A stretch of DNA of 11,405 nt from an uncultured Campylobacter sp. (lineage in GTDB: Bacteria; Campylobacterota; Campylobacteria; Campylobacterales; Campylobacteraceae), in the NCBI RefSeq assembly GCF_937981295.1, contig NZ_CALJPC010000065.1, positions 1-11,405 on the forward strand. The letters are read 5' to 3'. Shown here in pieces: positions 5,703 to 11,405 of the stretch. The first letter of the stretch is position 1; the number at the start of each line of letters is the position of its first letter. The notes below the pieces were generated by a model. It was not told the DNA's origin. It saw only the letters and a program-made list of their open reading frames with translations, and did no database searches. Both the position numbers and the translations under genes were made by a program.

Positions 5703-6863
5703 TTAAATTTTGCCCTTTATCGCGGCGCGGATTTGCGGCAGGCGCGCCTTTACGAGCTCATAGACGAAGCCTTTGCTAAGCCGCTCGCCGCGCAGATGAT
5801 CGCTTACGATCTTCATCATCGCCCACGGCACGCCCGCGCGTTCGCAAGCGTTCACGAAAAGCGCACTCTCCATATCATAAAGCCTGATGTCGCGATTTGC
5901 ACACCCACAGGTAGCATCTTTTGCCGTGCACGGCGTATTTTGTGTTGCGTGCGTTGCGGTATTCGTCGCGATGCTGTGCCCACCTACCGCGATTTGTGAG
6001 GGTTTTACGCTCGCTAAATTTTGCGCCTCGACCTGCGTCGCGCTTTGTGCGGCAGTCTGAGACGCGCCTCGCGTGAAATTTTTTGTATCTGCTGCGCCGT
6101 TCGTTCCTTGCGTTGGGGCTTGTGCGTTTGTCTCGCCGCACGCCTTGAGCATTGCGCCATTTGCCGCGTCCACCTGCTCCGCTGCGTTTAAAATTTTAGG
6201 CTCGCTCACGCAGATTAAATTTGCCCGCAACTTACCGTCCAAACTCGCGCCGCAAAATTCCCGCTCGCAAACGTTTTGAAATTTTAGAGCCTGCGCGCTG
6301 TGCCCCATCGCCCGCGAGCTGTAAAGCTCCGATCCGTCCTCGCCGCAAAATTCCTGCACTGCCGTACCGTCAAAGTAAAACGCCTCGCCGATTTGCACAT
6401 TTGTATCCTCGCAGCCGCAGACGCCTATGTTTAGCGCAAAGTCCACGCGCCGCGAAAGTAAAATTTCGCCTAAGCGCTCTGAATTCTGCGTGAAGCCAAA
6501 ATCTGAAATTTCAAAATTTTCAGCCGCATTTCGCGCAGAACCGACCTCTGCATCGACGCCGCAGAGCGCGCCCGCGCCCAAACGATGCTCAAATTTCACG
6601 TCCGCGCCGCGTCGATCCTTGCGAAGCTCACGCCCGAATTTTGCGTCTGTATCGGCACGGCGAATAAATTCTGCGCCGGGTTTGCTCTTAAATTCTGTTT
6701 TTATGCCGCCTGCAGCGCCCGCTTCAAATTTAGCTCCAAACCTCACGCCGCAGATGTATAGAAGCATCTGCTCGCCTGCGAACAGATCGCCGCCGCGCGT
6801 AAGTTTAAAACTCTCGATTATCGCTTGGGCTTCGCAGCGCAAAGCCGTGCAGATTAGTATCAT
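5703..6863 (-). CDS. Nucleoside phosphorylase-superfamily protein with large low-complexity inserts
   Basis: A 386-residue protein whose recognisable parts match the phosphorylase/nucleosidase superfamily (MTA/SAH nucleosidase, futalosine hydrolase). These parts are an N-terminal strand MILICTALRCEAQAI (1-15), NIGVCG (145-150) where the family has its G-x-A/C-G strand, DMES (330-333) with the ribose-binding Glu at 332, and VSDH (353-356) with the base-contacting Asp at 355. Family members usually run to 200-250 residues. Here about 42-128 and 236-322 are low-complexity inserts; the second is dominated by Ala, Thr, Gln and Asn. Start choice: a TTG five codons earlier is possible, but the ATG at 6863 has AAGGGG directly upstream, lying where that extension would be coded. 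It is first in the minus-strand run and divergent from uvrA. The substrate is unknown; purine-type nucleosides are the family norm. Confidence 0.75.
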   Translation of the reverse strand: MILICTALRCEAQAIIESFKLTRGGDLFAGEQMLLYICGVRFGAKFEAGAAGGIKTEFKSKPGAEFIRRADTDAKFGRELRKDRRGADVKFEHRLGAGALCGVDAEVGSARNAAENFEISDFGFTQNSERLGEILLSRRVDFALNIGVCGCEDTNVQIGEAFYFDGTAVQEFCGEDGSELYSSRAMGHSAQALKFQNVCEREFCGASLDGKLRANLICVSEPKILNAAEQVDAANGAMLKACGETNAQAPTQGTNGAADTKNFTRGASQTAAQSATQVEAQNLASVKPSQIAVGGHSIATNTATHATQNTPCTAKDATCGCANRDIRLYDMESALFVNACERAGVPWAMMKIVSDHLRGERLSKGFVYELVKARLPQIRAAIKGKI

Positions 6864-6885
6864 CGCCGCCCCTTCCAAAAGCGCA

Positions 6886-6891
6886 ATTTTA
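6886..6891 (-). promoter_or_regulatory. Weak candidate -10 box for the phosphorylase-like gene
   Basis: TAAAAT on the minus strand in the 75-nt divergent interval, about 22 nt before the ATG at 6863. It is the best match available there, with no -35. The two divergent promoters would sit almost back to back. Confidence 0.3.
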
Positions 6892-6902
6892 ACAATTTGA
6901 GC

Positions 6903-6908
6903 TATAAT
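6903..6908 (+). promoter_or_regulatory. -10 box of uvrA
   Basis: A perfect TATAAT ending 30 nt before the ATG at 6939, implying a short leader of about 20-25 nt. There is no recognisable -35. Its position inside the TTG-initiated extension of the uvrA frame (from 6897) argues against that earlier start. Confidence 0.6.
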
Positions 6909-6938
6909 GTAAGATTAATTTGGCACAAAAGGGCGAAA

Positions 6939-9785
6939 ATGAACGATCTCATCACCATCACGGGCGCGCGCGAACACAATTTGAAAAATATAAATTTGCA
7001 AATTCCAAAGGACAAACTCGTCGTTTTTACCGGTCTTAGCGGCAGCGGCAAGAGCACTCTGGCGTTTGATACGCTATATGCCGAGGGGCAGCGCAGATAC
7101 GTCGAGAGCCTAAGCAGCTACGCGAGGCAGTTTTTAGACCGCGTAGGCAAGCCTGACGTCGATAAGATAGACGGTCTGACGCCTGCGATCGCGATCGATC
7201 AAAAAACGACGTCGAAAAACCCGCGCTCGACGGTGGGCACGATTACTGAAATTTACGACTATCTGAGGCTGCTTTATGCGCGCGTGGGGGTGCAGCACTG
7301 CCACAAATGCGGCAAGCCGATCTCAAAGATGAGTTCCAGCGACATCATCGCCGAGATTATGAAGCTGCCGCACGGCGCGAAGGTGATCTTGGGCGCGCCC
7401 TTGGTGCGCGAGAAAAAGGGCAGCTTCGCCGATATGCTGCAAAGCTTGCGCGAGCAGGGCTACGTGCGCGCTCAGATCGACGGAGTGCTGGTGCGGCTGG
7501 ATGAAGAGATCGAGCTGAGCAAGACGAAAAAGCACTCGATCAAGGTCATCATCGACCGCACGATCATCGACGAGGAAAATTCCATCCGTATCGCAAGCGA
7601 CGTCGAAAAGGCGCTCAAGCTCAGCTTCGGCGAGCTTGAGGTGGAGATCGCAAACGCCGCCGAGCTTGGGCTCGCGCAGAGCCTGATCCACTACAGCGAG
7701 CATATGGCGTGCTTTGATTGTAAAATTTCATTCAAGCCGCTCGAACCGCTCGCGTTTAGCTTCAATTCCCCAAAGGGCGCGTGCGAGAGCTGCGACGGGC
7801 TGGGGATAAAATTTAGCCTCGATCTGGGCAAGATCATCAACGAAAACGCCTCGATCGAGGGCGGTGCGATCAAGGTGATGTCGGGATTTAACAAGAGCTA
7901 TTATTATAAATTTCTGCTCGGATTTTGCGAGGCAAACGGCATAAACGTCAAAATCCCGTATGCAAATTTAAGCGAGGAGCAAAAAAAGCTGATCCTCTAC
8001 GGCAGCGTCAAAGAGATCGATTTTTACTGGAAAAAGCATAAGCTCGTGCGTAAATTTGAGGGCGCGATCAAATACGCCTACGATCTGCTCAAAAACGAAA
8101 GCGATCTAGACGATTATATGAGCGAAAAAATCTGCCCCGACTGCGGCGGACTGCGTCTGCGCCCGGAAAGCCTTGCCGTAAAGGTCGCAGATAAGGGCAT
8201 CGGCGACGTGATAAATATGAGTATCGCAGACTGCGTGGAATTTTTCAGCGACGAGAAGCGGTTTTCAAATTTAAGCGAAAAGGACGCGCAGATCGCTGCG
8301 CCGATTCTAAAAGAGATCAACGAAAGGCTGTTTTTCTTAAAGGACGTGGGGCTTGGATATCTCACGCTGGGGCGCGATGCGCGCACCATTAGCGGCGGCG
8401 AGGCGCAGCGTATCCGTATCGCAAGCCAGATCGGCTCTGGTCTTAGTGGCGTGATGTATGTGCTCGACGAGCCTAGCATCGGGCTTCACGAGCGCGATAC
8501 GCAAAAGCTCATCAAGACGCTGCGAAGCTTGCAAGAAAAGGGAAATTCCGTAATCGTCGTAGAGCACGATAAAAAGACGATCGAGGCGGCGGACTTCGTC
8601 GTAGATATCGGCCCGGGGGCGGGTAATCTAGGCGGCGAGGTCGTATTTGCAGGGGATGTGGCGCATCTGCTTAAAAGCAATACGCAAACCGCGCTGTATC
8701 TGAATAACCAAAAGGAGATAAACTACCAAAAGCACCGCAAGCAGGAGCTTTGGCTAAGTATCAAAAACGTAAATATCAATAATATTCACGGCCTTTGCGC
8801 AAAATTTCCGCTGCGAAATTTAGTCGGCATCACGGGCGTTAGCGGCAGCGGCAAGAGCTCCTTGGTGCTACAAACCATACTGCCGACGGCACTTGAGGAG
8901 CTAAATCGCGCTAGAAAGGTGCACGCGGTAAAAGACGCTAAAATTTCGGGGCTTGAGAGCCTGGATAAAGTGATCTATCTGGATCAAACCCCGATCGGAC
9001 GCACTCCGCGCAGCAATCCCGCGACCTACACGGGGGTGATGGACGAGATCCGCGCGCTTTTCGCCGCGACGAAGGAAGCACAGCTGCGCGGATACAAGAT
9101 CGGCCGCTTCAGCTTCAACGTCAAGGGCGGGCGCTGCGAAAAATGCGCGGGCGAGGGCGAGATCACGATCGAGATGCACTTCCTACCCGATATCAGCGTC
9201 GTTTGCGACGTCTGCCACGGCACGAGATACAACGCGCAGACGCTTGAAATTTTATACAAAAACAAAAGCATAGCCGACGTTTTGGCGATGAGTATCGACG
9301 AGGCGCTCGAGTTTTTCAAAGCCGTGCCTAAAATTTATCAAAAGCTAAAGACGCTCGCGGACGTTGGGCTCGGCTACGTTTCGCTAGGCCAGCCCGCCAC
9401 GACGCTTAGCGGCGGCGAGGCACAGCGCGTCAAGCTCGCCAAGGAGCTAAGCCGCACCGATACGGGCAACACGCTATATATCCTGGACGAGCCCACGACG
9501 GGGCTGCATTTTGCAGACGTAGATCGCCTGGTAGCGGTGTTGCATCATTTGGTCGATCTGGGAAATTCCGTCTTTGTGATCGAGCACAATTTGGACGTCA
9601 TCAAAAACTGCGATTACATCATCGATATGGGGCCCGAAGGCGGCGAGGGCGGCGGACAGATCGTTGCTTGTGGCACCCCAGAAAAGCTTGCGAAAGATTT
9701 TAAAAAGACCGGTAGCTACACGGGAGAATTTTTGGCGCAGGAGCTAGCACAGATGAAAAGCACGAGCAGAAATAAGCGAGGTTAA
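6939..9785 (+). CDS. uvrA: Excinuclease ABC subunit A (UvrA)
   Basis: A 948-residue UvrA, the damage-recognition ATPase of nucleotide excision repair that loads UvrB on lesions; it acts on DNA in the cytoplasm as a dimer. Both ABC modules are intact. Module 1 has Walker A GLSGSGKS (32-39), signature SGGEAQR (485-491) and Walker B VLDEPSIG (508-515). Module 2 has GVSGSGKS (633-640), SGGEAQR (824-830) and ILDEPTTG (848-855). Zinc-binding cysteines are visible in the first module (CFDC and CESC, around 258-285) and as C733, C736, C756 and C759 in the second. The length fits the family (E. coli 940). The start at 6939 is preferred over the TTG at 6897 because AAAAGGGCG precedes it, the upstream stretch contains the -10 box, and MNDLITITGAREHNLKNI matches the normal UvrA N-terminus. 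The next gene starts 21 nt after the stop, so they may share a transcript. Confidence 0.98.
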   Translation: MNDLITITGAREHNLKNINLQIPKDKLVVFTGLSGSGKSTLAFDTLYAEGQRRYVESLSSYARQFLDRVGKPDVDKIDGLTPAIAIDQKTTSKNPRSTVGTITEIYDYLRLLYARVGVQHCHKCGKPISKMSSSDIIAEIMKLPHGAKVILGAPLVREKKGSFADMLQSLREQGYVRAQIDGVLVRLDEEIELSKTKKHSIKVIIDRTIIDEENSIRIASDVEKALKLSFGELEVEIANAAELGLAQSLIHYSEHMACFDCKISFKPLEPLAFSFNSPKGACESCDGLGIKFSLDLGKIINENASIEGGAIKVMSGFNKSYYYKFLLGFCEANGINVKIPYANLSEEQKKLILYGSVKEIDFYWKKHKLVRKFEGAIKYAYDLLKNESDLDDYMSEKICPDCGGLRLRPESLAVKVADKGIGDVINMSIADCVEFFSDEKRFSNLSEKDAQIAAPILKEINERLFFLKDVGLGYLTLGRDARTISGGEAQRIRIASQIGSGLSGVMYVLDEPSIGLHERDTQKLIKTLRSLQEKGNSVIVVEHDKKTIEAADFVVDIGPGAGNLGGEVVFAGDVAHLLKSNTQTALYLNNQKEINYQKHRKQELWLSIKNVNINNIHGLCAKFPLRNLVGITGVSGSGKSSLVLQTILPTALEELNRARKVHAVKDAKISGLESLDKVIYLDQTPIGRTPRSNPATYTGVMDEIRALFAATKEAQLRGYKIGRFSFNVKGGRCEKCAGEGEITIEMHFLPDISVVCDVCHGTRYNAQTLEILYKNKSIADVLAMSIDEALEFFKAVPKIYQKLKTLADVGLGYVSLGQPATTLSGGEAQRVKLAKELSRTDTGNTLYILDEPTTGLHFADVDRLVAVLHHLVDLGNSVFVIEHNLDVIKNCDYIIDMGPEGGEGGGQIVACGTPEKLAKDFKKTGSYTGEFLAQELAQMKSTSRNKRG

Positions 9786-9806
9786 AACGCCTTATCGGGG
9801 GCAAGA

Positions 9807-10892
9807 ATGGATCAAAGCAGGCTTGAGGAATTAAAAAGGCTACTACAAAAGCGACATCAAGAGCCGAAGCGCGGCTTGGAACAAAATTCTAACGGCGAAA
9901 ATTCTGGAACATCGAATTTTGGAGTCTCGAATTTCAAAGCTCAAAATTCCGAAATCTCGAATTCCGAAGTCTCAAATTTTGAAGCTTCTAATTTTAGAAC
10001 CTTAAATTTCGAAGCCTCGAATTTTGAAATCCTGAATTCTGAACCTCCGAATTTCGAATCTCTGAATTCTAAAGCACCGAATTCCGCTCCTGACGCTTTA
10101 AATTTAGAAGCCGAAGCGGATCAGAATTCCGCCTGTGTAAACAACATAGAGCAGCAAAATTTTATATACGATGACAGCGGCGTCTTGCAACAAAATTTCA
10201 AAGCTAGAGATTACGACAAAAATCCGTTAATCCTCAAAGATCATACTTATTATGACTATATGAAATACTCTATAATTCCTACTATGGTAGGATTGTTAAT
10301 AGCGCTTGCATTTGCCACTATCGTAAATCCCATAAACATTAAAATGTTTCGCCTCCTTCCTTTGGTCTTGGTAATATTCGTAACAAATTTTATGAATAGA
10401 GACGGCGCATACTTCGTGTTTTATAACGATAAAATTTTATATTACAATAAAAATAAGATTCGTAAAACGTTCGAGATAAATACAATCGGCGCTATGGCTT
10501 TAAGCTTTGATTGGAGATGGAGCTGGAAACAAAAAATACCTATTTATATAAAGGTCTTTCTTGTTCTTTGGTTTTTACTCGGCTGCTATACGACGGGAGA
10601 GCCGATCAATGGCGTGGCGATAATTTTTACTTTTTGCTTTTCCATTTTAACTACCAAAGCCTATATGCATCTGCTTAACGGTAGCCTCGGCTTTTTCGGT
10701 CTTCACGATCAGCTCGTGCTTTATAAAGAAAATGCTGAGGTCGAGATACTAAATATTCTGATGGCGAATAAAGAGGAGTATCTGCAGCTGAGAGATTATT
10801 TTATGCAAACGATGCAAAAAGATATAAACAATCTTCAGCGCACGATGTCGATTTTCAACGAAAAGATAGAATTTAGAAAATTTAAATTTTAA
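9807..10892 (+). CDS. Four-helix membrane protein with N-terminal pentapeptide-period repeats
   Basis: A 361-residue protein of unrecognised family. Residues 1-20 (MDQSRLEELKRLLQKRHQEP) form a charged helix. Residues 36-95 are twelve five-residue units of the type S-N-F-E-x. Predicted membrane segments are at about 154-175, 179-197, 246-262 and 267-286. The stretch between the helix pairs (198-240, with DGAYFVFYNDKILYYNKNKI) and the one after the last helix (290-318) look like beta-rich cytoplasmic domains. A helical, coil-prone tail follows (320-350). The ATG has GGGGGC upstream. Codon use after about 10220 is clearly more AT-rich than in uvrA, suggesting a different history. A near-identical 5' end lies at 1-47 on the opposite strand, so the genome has at least two members of this family. 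No enzymatic motif is visible. Confidence 0.85.
   Translation: MDQSRLEELKRLLQKRHQEPKRGLEQNSNGENSGTSNFGVSNFKAQNSEISNSEVSNFEASNFRTLNFEASNFEILNSEPPNFESLNSKAPNSAPDALNLEAEADQNSACVNNIEQQNFIYDDSGVLQQNFKARDYDKNPLILKDHTYYDYMKYSIIPTMVGLLIALAFATIVNPINIKMFRLLPLVLVIFVTNFMNRDGAYFVFYNDKILYYNKNKIRKTFEINTIGAMALSFDWRWSWKQKIPIYIKVFLVLWFLLGCYTTGEPINGVAIIFTFCFSILTTKAYMHLLNGSLGFFGLHDQLVLYKENAEVEILNILMANKEEYLQLRDYFMQTMQKDINNLQRTMSIFNEKIEFRKFKF
9912..10091 (+). repeat. Twelve tandem 15-bp units (in-frame minisatellite)
   Basis: Twelve consecutive 15-bp units, typified by TCGAATTTTGAAGCC, all in frame. The encoded units are SNFGV, SNFKA, QNSEI, SNSEV, SNFEA, SNFRT, LNFEA, SNFEI, LNSEP, PNFES, LNSKA and PNSAP. Asparagine at position 2 is invariant; position 3 is Phe in seven units and Ser in five. 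S-N-F-E-A fits the pentapeptide-repeat consensus (A/S-D/N-L/F-x-x), but the Ser and Pro substitutions would weaken a beta-helix of only about three coils. The units are diverged, so the array is not a fresh slippage product. Confidence 0.85.
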
Positions 10893-10903
10893 AGGAGCAT
10901 ATT

Positions 10904-10954
10904 ATAGAGCAAATTGAGAAGGCAAGGAAAATTTTAGCCATTGCGGCTAGATAA
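10904..10954 (+). pseudogene. Possible decayed small gene lacking a standard start codon
   Basis: A textbook ribosome binding site AAAGGAG (10891-10897) directly follows the stop of the membrane protein gene. Six bases after AGGAG comes ATA where a start codon would be expected. The frame ATA GAG CAA ATT GAG reads (M)EQIEKARKILAIAAR before TAA at 10952-10954. Beyond the stop the same frame continues for 26 more codons (QNFMQQIPSL...) to another stop. This suggests the front of a gene that lost its ATG and gained a stop. It could equally be coincidence, or rare initiation at ATA or ATT. Confidence 0.3.
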
Positions 10955-10969
10955 CAGAATTTCATGCAA

Positions 10970-11005
10970 CAAATTCCATCCCTTGATACGGCGGAATGGA
11001 ATTTG
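10970..11005. repeat. 10-bp inverted repeat between convergent genes
   Basis: CAAATTCCAT (10970-10979) and its exact reverse complement ATGGAATTTG (10996-11005) flank a 16-nt loop. It lies between two converging genes and could act as a terminator or transcript-end hairpin in both directions, although neither strand has a following T-tract. A smaller inverted repeat, TAGCC-5 nt-GGCTA, sits at 10935-10949. Confidence 0.5.
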
Positions 11006-11067
11006 AAAGCAGCTCATTCGTAGCGAGTAAATCTAAAATAGAATTTTAAAATTTAAATCCCAAAGCC

Positions 11068-11405
11068 TTAGCCGTTGTAGCCTAAGCGGCGCATATTTGC
11101 GCACGCATCCTTGTAGCCGTAATAGCACGAGATGCGGTATAGATCAATGGCGTTAAATTTATTCTGCTCTACGCCCTCACCTTTTTCAAACATCGCCGCA
11201 AGCTTTTGGCATGCAGGGAAATTCTGAGAGAGCGTGCATGCGGCATTGTAGGCGTTGGCGGCAGAAGCATAGTCGTGCTTGGAATACATAGAATCCGCAA
11301 AATTTAGACACATTGCGCCATTGCCGTTTTTGCACGCATCGCTTTGCACGACGCTGCCTTGTAGGTTCATCGGGCGGATTCCGTCTTGAACGTCGGCGAA
11401 GGAAT
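11068..11405 (-). CDS. Hcp-like Sel1-repeat (cysteine-rich) protein, 5' end outside the window
   Basis: The frame stays open to the right edge. An ATG at 11370 exists, but eleven further codons upstream (SFADVQDGIRP) are in frame without a stop, so the true start is probably beyond the window, likely with a signal peptide. From the ATG numbering there are three cysteine pairs, C13/C21, C45/C54 and C82/C90, each spaced 8-9 residues within helical repeats such as ACQKLAAMFEKGEGVEQN and AIDLYRISCYYGYKDAC. That is the pattern of the Helicobacter cysteine-rich protein (Hcp) family of Sel1-like repeats, which are secreted or periplasmic and disulfide-stabilised. Its role here is unknown. The stop is TAA at 11070-11068, and the gene converges on the membrane protein gene to its left. 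Confidence 0.8.
   Translation of the reverse strand, partial: SFADVQDGIRPMNLQGSVVQSDACKNGNGAMCLNFADSMYSKHDYASAANAYNAACTLSQNFPACQKLAAMFEKGEGVEQNKFNAIDLYRISCYYGYKDACANMRRLGYNG

Noticed and set aside
6897..6938. Longer UvrA start (TTG at 6897, 14 extra residues)
   Set aside because: The extension contains the TATAAT box, and the ATG at 6939 has a good ribosome binding site and matches the usual UvrA N-terminus.
9912..10091. A CRISPR-like or regulatory repeat array
   Set aside because: The units are contiguous 15-mers without spacers and stay in frame within a gene, so this is a coding minisatellite.
1..11405. Phase-variable homopolymer tracts as found in many Campylobacter surface genes
   Set aside because: No G or C run longer than five or six bases is visible, and no gene is interrupted at such a tract.

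Overview
The window looks like a chromosomal segment of a relatively GC-rich Campylobacter or close Campylobacterota relative, in the style of the oral species C. gracilis, C. rectus or C. showae. The grounds are the UvrA sequence, the extreme frequency of AAATTT in and between genes, and short near-consensus TATAAT boxes without obvious -35 elements. The species is an inference. I see no tRNA, rRNA, CRISPR array, intact insertion sequence or prophage gene.

Layout. (1) At positions 1-47 on the minus strand is the first part of a gene nearly identical in its first 15 codons to the gene that follows uvrA about 9.8 kb away. (2) From 3405 down to 148 on the minus strand lies a tightly packed run: a short-chain dehydrogenase/reductase, three tandem paralogues of an unrecognised single-pass membrane protein with four fixed cysteines, and a protein resembling the 3-methyladenine DNA glycosylase fold. 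Three of the four junctions are 14-nt overlaps. (3) Positions 3406-3770 hold no convincing gene and are saturated with AAATTT. (4) From 6863 down to 3771 on the minus strand is a second run: a nucleoside phosphorylase-superfamily protein with large low-complexity inserts, a 33-codon small gene, a five-helix membrane protein, and a radical SAM protein of the spore photoproduct lyase family. (5) Divergent from it on the plus strand is uvrA, followed 21 nt later by a four-helix membrane protein whose N-terminal region carries twelve 15-bp repeats. (6) Positions 10893-11067 hold a decayed small reading frame and a hairpin. (7) The window ends inside a minus-strand Hcp-like Sel1-repeat gene.

How the parts may work together. 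UvrA is the only gene with a fully secure function (nucleotide excision repair). A spore photoproduct lyase-family enzyme and a glycosylase-like protein nearby give a loose DNA-repair flavour, but the lyase homologue lacks the expected hydrogen-donor cysteine. The most striking signal is in the three tandem membrane proteins. Their C-terminal tails carry ten sites matching the Campylobacter N-glycosylation motif D/E-X-N-X-S/T: four, three and three. This suggests a small family of membrane-tethered, multiply glycosylated periplasmic proteins expanding by tandem duplication.
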